From a virus, in the IMG/VR virus record IMGVR_UViG_3300009332_000013, positions 1 through 31,902 of that record: a stretch of DNA of 31,902 nucleotides; one strand, written 5' to 3'. The notes beneath the pieces were generated by a model. The model was not told the DNA's origin, searched no databases, and saw only the letters and a list, made by a program, of their open reading frames with translations. A program made the position numbers and the translations under genes. Shown piece by piece: positions 14,540 through 22,243 of this stretch (positions within the stretch are counted from its first letter, which is position 1; every line of letters starts with the position of its first letter).

Positions 14540-14990
14540 TATATCGTTAGATATTAAGATTTTTGATAATTTGAAAACGGAAAGTAGAGAGAGTAATTAA
14601 CTCTCTATGGGATTGCCTGAATAATGAGTATACTTTGAAGCTCATAAGGGAATCTACCAATGGATGTGGTGTCCGACTACCTGCTAGAATGGTAGGTTGC
14701 AAATGTCTCGTAGACATACGAATTGGAATGTACTTTCAGAACATATAAAGAACACGATTCTTTGACCTTGTTGTGAGTAAGGGTAAAACCGAAATCTCAC
14801 TTTATGACCGAATAATCTAATCTTGGAGAGATAAGGTAATGGTACAGAGGTTGTACTCAATCGATGATAGTTAACCACTATTGAGAGAATCATCGTAACT
14901 GATGGGTATTAGGTACAAGGTAAAAAAATCCAAGCTGATAGTTGTAGGTAATCGTTAATCCTACATCCCCAAATTTTCAAAAATTATAAA
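14540..14990 (+). ncRNA. Putative large structured non-coding RNA 2 (about 450 nt)
   Basis: A gene-free stretch with its own promoter and dense pairing. Possible closing stem: ATAATTTGAAAA 14566-14577 with TTTTCAAAAATTAT 14974-14987 (2-nt bulge). Inside are: TAGAGAG/CTCTCTA (14585-14607); GATTgCC/GGgAATC enclosing ATGAG/CTCAT (14612-14654); CTACC/GGTAG (14677-14695); ATGTCT/AGACAT with a CGT loop (14703-14717); GTGAG/CTCAC (14773-14800); GTACA/TGTAC with a GAGGT loop (14842-14856); CGATGAT/ATCATCG (14862-14895); and TGTAGG/CCTACA (14943-14965). GC content is visibly higher than in neighbouring coding DNA. I found no group I intron P/Q/R/S sequences, RNase P core or tmRNA ends. It is followed by a T-run terminator. 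It matches no RNA family I know. Confidence 0.65.
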
Positions 14991-15057
14991 AAAGGGTTCA
15001 ACCGATTTTTAGTTTCCACTATATACAAACTTAAAAAACTACAGAACCCTTTTTTTT
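14988..15057 (+). terminator. Terminator-type inverted repeat enclosing a promoter
   Basis: AAAAAAGGGTTC (14988-14999) is complementary to GAACCC (15044-15049) plus the following T8 run (15050-15057). Transcription arriving from ncRNA2 would form a 12-bp hairpin ending in U8. The roughly 44-nt loop contains a promoter, so transcripts started inside it would lack the left arm. Confidence 0.6.
14997..15025 (+). promoter_or_regulatory. Putative promoter for the 15075 methyltransferase, inside the terminator loop
   Basis: -35-like TTCAAC (14997-15002), 17-nt spacer, -10 TATATA (15020-15025). The -35 matches consensus less well than the other promoters here, but the spacing is the same. Predicted start near 15032, upstream of the AAATAAAGGTTAT leader of the 15075 gene. 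Confidence 0.5.
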
Positions 15058-15074
15058 ATTTAAATAAAGGTTAT

Positions 15075-15689
15075 ATGTTAGACGTATCGTCACATAAAAA
15101 TGTAGAAAATGTTATAAGATTCTTTTTGATGTATTTACCGCCACGAGGAGCAGAATCAATACTCGATGTCGGTGGTGGTAGTACAGCTCCATATAAAGGC
15201 GTTCTACAAACTCGTACAAAAAAATATAAAAATTTAGATATAAGACCAGGTGATAGAGTTGATTATTGCCAAGATATTATAGAAGGTACAAATTTTAAAG
15301 ATAAACAATGGGATTGGGTTTGGTGTTCAGAAACACTTGAACATATACCACAACAATATATGAAAACTTTTGTTGATGAAATTTGTAGGATAAGTAAAAA
15401 TATTGTTTGGACATTTCCACTACCACACTCACCAGCGTTCCACGATGACCCAGGCCATAGTGAAGTTATAGTTGATATGAAATCATATGATACGGATTTC
15501 AATGTTATTGATAAAACTACAAAAACTGGAAAAGGAATCTGGATATTTGCAAGAAAAGATAAAGAAATTCAAGTATCTAAAAGAGGAATAATCCAAGAAG
15601 GATATTCAGAAGATACTCTACCATTCGTAGTAATAAATTATAAGTGTTATGATAGAAATAATACTAAAAAAGCTTGGACGTTTACATAA
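15075..15689 (+). CDS. Class I SAM-dependent methyltransferase-like protein
   Basis: 204 residues, starting at an ATG behind AAATAAAGGTTAT. ESILDVGGGSTAP (about 27-39) is SAM motif I. YKNLDIRPGDRVDYCQDII is the post-I acidic strand region, and WDWVWCSETLEHIP (about 76-89) is the motif IV region with the EHIP signature common in small-molecule, lipid or sugar methyltransferases rather than DNA enzymes. A following TFPLPHSPAFHDDPGHSEV segment resembles those of glycan-associated methyltransferases. The target is unknown; the glycosyltransferases in the window make sugar or glycan methylation plausible. The 3' end of the gene (AAAAAAGCTTGGAC) doubles as the -35 region of a gp32 promoter. Confidence 0.7.
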   Translation: MLDVSSHKNVENVIRFFLMYLPPRGAESILDVGGGSTAPYKGVLQTRTKKYKNLDIRPGDRVDYCQDIIEGTNFKDKQWDWVWCSETLEHIPQQYMKTFVDEICRISKNIVWTFPLPHSPAFHDDPGHSEVIVDMKSYDTDFNVIDKTTKTGKGIWIFARKDKEIQVSKRGIIQEGYSEDTLPFVVINYKCYDRNNTKKAWTFT

Positions 15690-15704
15690 CATCTTAGATA
15701 TATA
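15674..15704 (+). promoter_or_regulatory. Probable gp32 promoter overlapping the upstream gene end
   Basis: -35 TTGGAC (15674-15679) preceded by AAAAAAGC, with an AT-rich -10 region GATATATA (15697-15704) at 17-19 nt. The exact -10 register is ambiguous. The -35 lies within the last codons of the methyltransferase gene. Confidence 0.5.
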
Positions 15705-15707
15705 TTA

Positions 15708-15764
15708 TTAATCAAGGTTTTACTTTGATTAACAATTAACAATTAAAACATTAACAATTAGGAG
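15708..15764 (+). promoter_or_regulatory. Likely autoregulatory translational operator of gp32
   Basis: A 10-bp hairpin, TTAATCAAGG (15708-15717) with CTTTGATTAA (15723-15732), has a 5-nt loop. It is followed by three copies of TTAACAATTA (15729, 15736, 15751) running into the AGGAG ribosome-binding site. T4 gp32 represses its own translation by binding a structured 5' element plus unstructured A/U repeats at its start region. The layout is the same although the sequence differs. Confidence 0.6.
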
Positions 15765-15772
15765 ATTATAAA

Positions 15773-16543
15773 ATGGATATTGATGCAATACGGAAACGTT
15801 TAAATCAGTTACAAACCACAAACACTCGTACTTCAAATTTATGGAAACCGCAACCAGGAAAGCAAGTTGTTAGAATTGTACCTAATAAGTACAATAAAAC
15901 TTCACCTTTCATTGAGTTGTATTTTCATTATGATTTGGGCGGACGAACCTACCTATCACCAATTTCTTTTGGAAGACCAGACCCTGTTGAAGAGTTTGCT
16001 GACAAATTGAAATCAAGTGGTAATCGTGATGACTGGAGACTTGGTAAGAAACTTGAAGCTAAGATGAGAACTTTTGCACCTGTACTTGTACGTGGAGCAG
16101 AAAATGATGGTATTAAGTTTTGGGGATTTGGTAAAACAGTCTACCAAGAATTACTCTCGGTTATTGCTGACCCAGATTATGGTGATATTACAGATGCAGA
16201 AAATGGTCGTGATGTCGTAGTTGAGTTTAAGACTGCAGAAGAAACAGGAAAATCATTTCCTACTACTGCTATTCGTGTTAAACCAAATCAGACACCAATT
16301 TCAGATGATAAACAAACAATGGAAGGAGCATTAGAAAACCAAGTTGATTTAAATACGGTTTATAATGAACGTTCTTATGATGAACTTACAGAAGTTCTGA
16401 ATGAGTGGTTGAATCCATCTGAAGATTCTGAAGCGAATGGTACAGCTACTGAAACGGTAGATAAACCTACAAAGGAAGCTTTGAAGGAAACTACTACAGT
16501 AGATGATGCCTCATCCGCGTTTGACGAATTATTCAATCGGTAA
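15773..16543 (+). CDS. 32: Single-stranded DNA-binding protein gp32
   Basis: 256 residues (T4 gp32 has 301). It coats ssDNA during replication and recombination and organises the replisome. The N-terminus has basic residues for cooperative binding (DIDAIRKRLNQL). The OB-fold core includes IELYFHYDLGGRTYLSP (about 46-62) and IKFWGFGKTVYQELLSV (about 117-133). The C-terminus is acidic (WLNPSEDSEANG) and ends SSAFDELFNR, the protein-interaction tail typical of the family. There is no cysteine in the protein, so the zinc site of T4 gp32 is absent. It has an AGGAG ribosome-binding site and the repeat-rich leader described separately, and it lies upstream of uvsX and gp41, in keeping with a replication-recombination operon. 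Confidence 0.88.
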   Translation: MDIDAIRKRLNQLQTTNTRTSNLWKPQPGKQVVRIVPNKYNKTSPFIELYFHYDLGGRTYLSPISFGRPDPVEEFADKLKSSGNRDDWRLGKKLEAKMRTFAPVLVRGAENDGIKFWGFGKTVYQELLSVIADPDYGDITDAENGRDVVVEFKTAEETGKSFPTTAIRVKPNQTPISDDKQTMEGALENQVDLNTVYNERSYDELTEVLNEWLNPSEDSEANGTATETVDKPTKEALKETTTVDDASSAFDELFNR

Positions 16544-16553
16544 TTAAATAATA

Positions 16554-16620
16554 TTGGGTGGCTAGGGTTAAGAGCCACTGTTAAGAATAGAGGAACACTC
16601 CGTCTTTCTGGAACCACCCA
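16554..16620 (+). other. Structured gp32-uvsX intercistronic element
   Basis: TGGGTGG (16555-16561) pairs perfectly with CCACCCA (16614-16620). An overlapping GTGGCT (16558-16563) pairs perfectly with AGCCAC (16573-16578), so the two helices compete. There is no T-run, so it is not a simple terminator. It lies just ahead of the uvsX ribosome-binding site and could act as a processing, stability or translational control element. Confidence 0.5.
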
Positions 16621-16639
16621 TATTTACATAGGAGATTTT

Positions 16640-17761
16640 ATGTCCGCAAGAGACGAATTGGCTTCGGTTTTATCCACAAGCCTTAATAAACAATTTAAAA
16701 AGGATTATCCGAAAGTAGCATATTTTCTTGATGGTTCTGATGAAACGCCAACCGATGTAACCGATTTTATTTCTACTGGTTCATCTATGTTGGATTTAGC
16801 AATTTCTAATAAGCCAAATGGTGGTATAGCTATTGGTCGAATTACAGAAATAAATGGACTTGAATCAAGTGGTAAATCCTTGGTTGGAGCCCATTTATTA
16901 GCTTCTACACAAAAGAAGGGTGGAGTAGCCGTATACATAGATACTGAGACTGCAGTTAGTAGAGAATTTCTTGAAGTTATAGGTGTTGATATAGACAATA
17001 TGTTATATGTTCACTTAGAAACTGTAGAAGAAATATTTGAAGCTATAGAAAAGATAGTTACCAAGGTTAGAGAAGAAGATACAGGTAGATTGGTTACAAT
17101 ATTGGTTGATAGTTTAGCTGGAGCTTCTACTAAAGTTGAGATGGAAGCCGATTTTGAGAAAGATGGTTGGGCTACAAGTAAAGCTATCATCATTTCTAAA
17201 GCGATGAGAAAGATTACTCAGATGATTGGAAGACGTAAAGTCGCTCTTGTGTTTACTAATCAATTAAGACAAAAGTTGGGTGTAATGTTTGGAGACCCTT
17301 GGACAACAAGTGGTGGAAAAGCGTTACCATTTCATGCTTCTACTCGTATTCGATTAAAAAATAAAGGTCAGATAAAAGACACTAAAAAGAATACGATTGG
17401 AATGAATATACAAGCTCAAGTTATTAAAAATAGATTAGGGCCTCCATTAAGACATTGTGAGTTTCCACTTTATTTTGAAAGTGGTATTGATGATGATGGT
17501 AGTTGGCTAACCGTAATGAAAGAACATGGTATTTGTAAAGTTGCAGGAGCTTGGTATACACTTCCAATTATTGATATGGATACAGGTGAAGTTACAGATG
17601 AAAAGAAATTTCAATCAAAAGATTGGTCAAAACTTTTGGAAGACAAGGAATTTAAAGATTATGTATATAGTATGATTTGTGATAAAGTTATTTTAAAATA
17701 TACAAAAGAAGATTTAGGTATTGATGATGTGGAGATGACCGAAGAGGTATTAGGTGACTAA
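16640..17761 (+). CDS. uvsX: RecA-like recombinase UvsX
   Basis: 373 residues (T4 UvsX 391). It catalyses strand exchange on gp32-coated ssDNA. Walker A is GLESSGKS (73-80). The YIDTETA segment (about 99-105) holds the catalytic acidic residue, and VTILVDSLAGAS (152-163) is Walker B with Asp157. The region about 205-235 (RKVALVFTNQLRQKLG...TSGGKAL) is the DNA-binding loop area. The N-terminus, rich in hydrophobic and basic residues, would mediate filament contacts. Start ATG follows AGGAG. The stop overlaps the GTG start of the 5' nuclease gene. A structured element separates it from gp32, so its level may be set separately. Confidence 0.92.
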   Translation: MSARDELASVLSTSLNKQFKKDYPKVAYFLDGSDETPTDVTDFISTGSSMLDLAISNKPNGGIAIGRITEINGLESSGKSLVGAHLLASTQKKGGVAVYIDTETAVSREFLEVIGVDIDNMLYVHLETVEEIFEAIEKIVTKVREEDTGRLVTILVDSLAGASTKVEMEADFEKDGWATSKAIIISKAMRKITQMIGRRKVALVFTNQLRQKLGVMFGDPWTTSGGKALPFHASTRIRLKNKGQIKDTKKNTIGMNIQAQVIKNRLGPPLRHCEFPLYFESGIDDDGSWLTVMKEHGICKVAGAWYTLPIIDMDTGEVTDEKKFQSKDWSKLLEDKEFKDYVYSMICDKVILKYTKEDLGIDDVEMTEEVLGD

Positions 17762-18815
17762 TGCTAAATATCTTTCGATACTTGAACAAATAAAAAACGA
17801 CGGCGGTCGGATTGAACATAATAACCCTGACGATAAAGTATTGATAATAGATGGCCTGAATACTTTTATAAGAGTTTTCAGCGTCGTACCAGTTACCAAT
17901 GATGACGGAGCTCACGTTGGTGGAATAATTGGTTTTCTAAAGTCAATTGGTTTCGCTATAAAAATGCACAATCCCACGAGATGCATAATAGTATTTGATG
18001 GAGAAGGAGGCTCAGACCGCCGTCGTAAGTTATACCCAGATTATAAAGCTAAACGTAGAACAAAAATACGTTTGAATAGAGCGTATGATTGGAACACACC
18101 AGAAGATGAACATCAATCTATGTTGTTCCAAATGAGTCGGTTAGTAGAGTATTTACAATTACTACCACTAACTATTATATCTGCTAATCATTTGGAAGCT
18201 GATGATGCTATTGGTTATATATCCAAACAAATTTTAACAGATTCTAAGATAACAATAATGTCTACTGATAAAGATTTTCTTCAGTTGGTAGATGATAGAA
18301 TTTCTGTTTGGAGCCCTACCAAGAAAAAAAAGTATACACCAGTTGAAGTTCAAGAAGAATTTGGTATACCATCTCATAACTTTTTGATGTATAAAATAAT
18401 TGATGGTGACAAGTCAGATAACATTCCTGGCATAAAAGGAGTTGCATTAAAAACAATTAAAAAATGCTTACCACTTTTACAAAATAACCAGATAGTTAGT
18501 ATAGAGGAAGTTTTAAAATATATCGAAAATAATGAAGTTACAAAAAATGTCAAGTCTATGTTGACAGAAGATAATCGAAAACAATTACAATTAAATAATG
18601 ATTTAATGCAATTGAATGATGTTAATATTAGTGGTAACGCTAAATTAAAGATTAAAGATATTGTTGATGAACCAATTCAACAATTATCTAAATTTAATTT
18701 TACGAAAATGTTTTTAAAAGATAAATTATTTCAATCGTTACCTAATGTTGATAGTTGGTTATTAACTACATTTGCTACTTTAAATAAATATGCAGGAATA
18801 AGTAATGACAGATAA
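17754..18815 (+). CDS. rnh: 5'-3' exonuclease / RNase H-like flap nuclease
   Basis: 353 residues (T4 RNase H 305). It removes RNA primers and 5' flaps from lagging-strand fragments. Family acidic residues are visible: IIDGLN (Asp33), VFDGEG (Asp82), LEADDAIG (Glu148, Asp150, Asp151), STDKDFLQL (Asp172, Asp174) and DGDKSDNIPGIKG (Asp218 region, the helix-hairpin-helix DNA-binding motif). SDRRRKLYPDYKAKR is the basic arch segment. It starts with GTG at 17754, inside the last codons of uvsX, with GAGG upstream; no nearby ATG would keep the first motif. The C-terminal 100 residues are lysine-rich and may bind gp32 as in T4. The next gene, gp41, overlaps it by 11 nt. Confidence 0.88.
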   Translation: MTNAKYLSILEQIKNDGGRIEHNNPDDKVLIIDGLNTFIRVFSVVPVTNDDGAHVGGIIGFLKSIGFAIKMHNPTRCIIVFDGEGGSDRRRKLYPDYKAKRRTKIRLNRAYDWNTPEDEHQSMLFQMSRLVEYLQLLPLTIISANHLEADDAIGYISKQILTDSKITIMSTDKDFLQLVDDRISVWSPTKKKKYTPVEVQEEFGIPSHNFLMYKIIDGDKSDNIPGIKGVALKTIKKCLPLLQNNQIVSIEEVLKYIENNEVTKNVKSMLTEDNRKQLQLNNDLMQLNDVNISGNAKLKIKDIVDEPIQQLSKFNFTKMFLKDKLFQSLPNVDSWLLTTFATLNKYAGISNDR

Positions 18816-20181
18816 GTTAACTGGGTTTGGAACACCATTCCAAATAAAAGTAATAGCGTCTCTCTTAACAGATTTAAAGTTTCTACAAACATCTTCGGAT
18901 ATTATAAATGGTGATATATTTGATTCTAATGCAAATGGTTGGATAGTTGAGGAAGTAACAAAGTATTTTTTGAAACATAAGCAAGTACCAACACTCGATG
19001 TTTTAAAAATAGAAATAAATGCTATAGAAGATGAACCATTACAAGTAGCTGTTATAGATAATTTAAGAGAAATTTGGAAAAATATAGAAGCTACAGATTT
19101 AGATTGGGTAAAAGATAAATGTTTGGAGTTTTGTAAGAATCAAGTTTTAAAGAATGCTATATTGGAGTCGGTAAATCTTTTAGAGAATCAAGATTACGAT
19201 GGTATTAAATCGTTAATTGATAAGTCTATGTCTGTTGGTATTGAACGAGACTTGGGTCATGAATATTTAACAAGTTTAGAGGAGAGATTAACAGAGTCGG
19301 TTAGAAACACCACACCTACTGGTTGGGATATTATAGATGAAGTGATGGATGGTGGTCTTGGTGCAGGTGAACTTGGTGTTATAGTGGCACCAGCTGGTAT
19401 TGGTAAGACTTGGATGTTACAAGTTGTTGGAGCTAATGCCATTAAAAAAGGAAAAACTGTAGTTCATTATAGTTTGGAATTAAATCAGACTTATGTTGGG
19501 TTGAGATATGATACAGTATTTAGTGGTGTAACTACATCAAATATCAAATTTTATAAAGAGGACGTACAGAAGAAGATAGATGCACTTAAAGGTAATTTAT
19601 ATATAAAATATTATCCTACTCGTTCTGCTACAGTTCAAACGATAAATTCACATTTACAACAATTATTAATTCAAGGTATAAAACCAGATTTAGTTGTTGT
19701 TGATTATGCCGATATTGTAAAACCACTTGGTACATTCAGAGAAAAGAGACATTCTATTGGGGATAATTACGAAAGACTTAGAGAGTTAGCTGGTGAGTTT
19801 GAAATTCCTGTATGGACAGCTTCACAAGCTAATAGAAGTGCTCTTGAAGAGGAAGTAATTGATGCTACAAAGGTGTCGGAAGATTATTCAAAAGTTATGA
19901 CATCTGATTTTGTAATGTCAATAAGTCGTAAGGTAGAAGATAAAATATCTAATACTGCTCGTTGTCACGTTATTAAAAATAGATTTGGAGTTGATGGTAT
20001 GACATATCCAATGATGATGAATACTAATATTGGTAATATAGAAATTCATGAGTCTAATACTGTGGGTGGAAAACAACAACAAAAGAAAATGGATAGTTCG
20101 GAAGACTATCTTAGAAAATTAGCTAAAAATAAATATGATGATTTTAAAACTGATGGTAGCAAAATGGAAGGGTTTGAATAA
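18805..20181 (+). CDS. 41: Replicative DNA helicase gp41 (DnaB-like)
   Basis: 458 residues (T4 gp41 475). This hexameric helicase unwinds DNA 5' to 3' on the lagging strand. The N-terminal 150 residues are the helical domain. The RecA-like motor has Walker A APAGIGKT (195-202), HYSLEL (221-226) and Walker B LVVVDYAD (296-303, Asp300), followed by YERLRELAGEFEIPVWTASQANR with the sensor Gln near residue 338 and a C-terminal arginine segment (KNRFGVDG). It overlaps the 5' nuclease gene by 11 nt, AGGA being the ribosome-binding site. Primase gp61 and loader gp59 are not in this window. Confidence 0.92.
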   Translation: MTDKLTGFGTPFQIKVIASLLTDLKFLQTSSDIINGDIFDSNANGWIVEEVTKYFLKHKQVPTLDVLKIEINAIEDEPLQVAVIDNLREIWKNIEATDLDWVKDKCLEFCKNQVLKNAILESVNLLENQDYDGIKSLIDKSMSVGIERDLGHEYLTSLEERLTESVRNTTPTGWDIIDEVMDGGLGAGELGVIVAPAGIGKTWMLQVVGANAIKKGKTVVHYSLELNQTYVGLRYDTVFSGVTTSNIKFYKEDVQKKIDALKGNLYIKYYPTRSATVQTINSHLQQLLIQGIKPDLVVVDYADIVKPLGTFREKRHSIGDNYERLRELAGEFEIPVWTASQANRSALEEEVIDATKVSEDYSKVMTSDFVMSISRKVEDKISNTARCHVIKNRFGVDGMTYPMMMNTNIGNIEIHESNTVGGKQQQKKMDSSEDYLRKLAKNKYDDFKTDGSKMEGFE

Positions 20182-20236
20182 TTATAGTAGGTATAGGTAT
20201 ACACGAAATGAGAAAGTTTACGAGAGAAGGTAAAAA

Positions 20237-22243
20237 ATGAAATTTAAGTTGTCGGAAAATTTTATAAATAAGTATAAGAGGCGAAAAGCCCCATTTGGTT
20301 TTAATGGTTTAGGTGAGTTAGTTTATATGAGAACCTATTCAAGAATTAAAGAAGATGGTAAAAACGAAAGATGGTGGGAAACTGTTCAACGAGTAGTAGA
20401 AGGAACTTATTCAATGCAAATGAATTGGATTGAATCACATCAATTAGGGTGGAATCCCTGGCAAGCTCAAAAGTCGGCACAAGAAATGTATGACCGAATT
20501 TTTAATATGAAGTTCTTGCCGCCTGGTCGTGGTCTGTGGGCAATGGGAACGCCCATTACAGAAGACAAGGGTTTATATGCCGCCCTAAACAATTGTGCTT
20601 TCGTATCTACGAAGACACTAAGAGAAGATTATGCTAAACCTTTTTGTTTCCTTATGGATGCAAGTATGTTGGGTGTTGGTGTAGGTTTCGATACAAAAGG
20701 TGCTGGAGAAATAGTAATCAAAGGTATTCAGAAAGATAGAGATGAACAAGTTTATCAGATACCAGATACTCGTGAGGGATGGGTAGAATCAGTTCGTCTA
20801 TTATTGGAAAGTTATTTTCATGGTCAAGCACCAGTGAAATTTGACTATACAAAGATACGAGGTGCAGGTGAACCAATTACTGGATTTGGTGGTGTCGCAA
20901 GTGGTTATGAACCATTAGAAGAAGTACACGACGCAATCAGAAAAGTTCTTGATAATAACGCAGGAGAACCAATTACAATCACTACAATTGTTGATATTAT
21001 GAATCTTATAGGTAAATGTGTTGTAGCAGGTAATGTTAGAAGAACTGCTGAGATTGTATTTGGAGACCCACATTCAGATGAATATTTAGATTTAAAAAAT
21101 TATAAAGTTAATAAACATAGAGAACAATATGGTTGGACATCAAACAATTCTATATTTGCAAAACTTGGTATGGATTATACCGAAGTATCAAAAAGAATTG
21201 TAGACAATGGTGAACCAGGTTTAGCTTGGTTGAAAAATATGAGAAAATATTCTCGTATGAAAAATGGTGGAGATAATAAAGACCATAGAGTTGCAGGTGG
21301 AAATCCTTGTTTAGAACAATCATTAGAGAGTTATGAGTTATGTTGTTTAGTAGAAACTTTTCCAAGTAATCACGATAGTTATGACGATTATGCTAGAACA
21401 TTAAAATATGCTTATCTATATGCTAAAACTGTAACACTTGGTAAGACTCATTGGTCAGATACAAATCGTGTGATGTTAAGAAATAGAAGAATCGGTTGTT
21501 CTGTTAGTGGTGTCGCACAATTTATTACTAATCGTGGATTAAATGAATTAAAGAATTGGTTAAATAATGGTTATGATGTAATACAAGATTGGGATAAAAT
21601 GTATTCAGATTGGTTTGCAGTACCAAGAAGTATAAAAACTACTTCAGTAAAGCCATCAGGTACAGTTTCACTATTAGCAGGAGCGACTCCAGGATTACAT
21701 TACCCTGAGAGTCGTTTTTACATTAGGAGAATAAGGGTTTCAAAACATTCAGAATTATTAGAACCATTGAAAAAAGCAAAGTATAAAGTAGAACCAGCGG
21801 TTGGTTCAGAAGATACGACAATGGTCGTAGAAGTTCCTGTTGATGTTGGTGAAGGAATAAGAACAGCGGCGGAATTATCCATATGGGAACAATTCCATTT
21901 AGCCGCATTTCTTCAAAGACATTGGGCAGACAATCAAGTAAGTTGTACTGTAACATTTGACCCAGAGTCAGAGGGTTCAGTTATTCCACAAGTACTAAAT
22001 TATTTTCAATATCACTTGAAAGGAATTTCATTACTACCAAGACATGATTATGGTGCCTACCCACAAATGCCATATGAGTCTATTGATGAAAAAGAATACA
22101 ATAAACAAGTTAAGAGACTTGGTAAGTTATCATTTGGAGTTATCAAACACGAAGAGGCTGATATTGATAAATTTTGCAATAATGATGTATGTGCAGTAAT
22201 TCCGATGACTGGTGATAATGACGACCAAGAATATGCTAATTAA
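20237..22243 (+). CDS. nrdJ: Adenosylcobalamin-dependent class II ribonucleotide reductase, monomeric type
   Basis: 668 residues (Lactobacillus RTPR 739). It reduces ribonucleoside triphosphates using a B12-generated thiyl radical. Key residues match the RTPR pattern by spacing: Cys120 (NNCAF) and Cys369 (ELCC) as redox partners, Cys358 in NPCLE as thiyl cysteine with Asn356 and Glu360, and the C-terminal pair Cys647 and Cys652 (CNNDVC) that re-reduces the site. ASMLGVGVGFDTKGAG (142-157) and KPSGTVSLLAGATPGLHYP are further family signatures. The start ATG follows GAAGG. The class needs cobalamin but no oxygen and no NrdB subunit. Glutaredoxin, encoded 4 kb on, could provide electrons. T4 and its cyanophage relatives, as I recall them, carry class I NrdAB instead. 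Confidence 0.93.
   Translation: MKFKLSENFINKYKRRKAPFGFNGLGELVYMRTYSRIKEDGKNERWWETVQRVVEGTYSMQMNWIESHQLGWNPWQAQKSAQEMYDRIFNMKFLPPGRGLWAMGTPITEDKGLYAALNNCAFVSTKTLREDYAKPFCFLMDASMLGVGVGFDTKGAGEIVIKGIQKDRDEQVYQIPDTREGWVESVRLLLESYFHGQAPVKFDYTKIRGAGEPITGFGGVASGYEPLEEVHDAIRKVLDNNAGEPITITTIVDIMNLIGKCVVAGNVRRTAEIVFGDPHSDEYLDLKNYKVNKHREQYGWTSNNSIFAKLGMDYTEVSKRIVDNGEPGLAWLKNMRKYSRMKNGGDNKDHRVAGGNPCLEQSLESYELCCLVETFPSNHDSYDDYARTLKYAYLYAKTVTLGKTHWSDTNRVMLRNRRIGCSVSGVAQFITNRGLNELKNWLNNGYDVIQDWDKMYSDWFAVPRSIKTTSVKPSGTVSLLAGATPGLHYPESRFYIRRIRVSKHSELLEPLKKAKYKVEPAVGSEDTTMVVEVPVDVGEGIRTAAELSIWEQFHLAAFLQRHWADNQVSCTVTFDPESEGSVIPQVLNYFQYHLKGISLLPRHDYGAYPQMPYESIDEKEYNKQVKRLGKLSFGVIKHEEADIDKFCNNDVCAVIPMTGDNDDQEYAN

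Noticed and set aside
14684-14893. Minus-strand 69-codon ORF inside ncRNA2
   Set aside because: No ribosome-binding site or domain is seen, and it lies entirely within the densely paired region, opposite to the promoter direction.
14540-14990. Group I intron or RNase P RNA
   Set aside because: I could not find the P/Q/R/S core or the conserved RNase P core sequences, and no split gene flanks the region.
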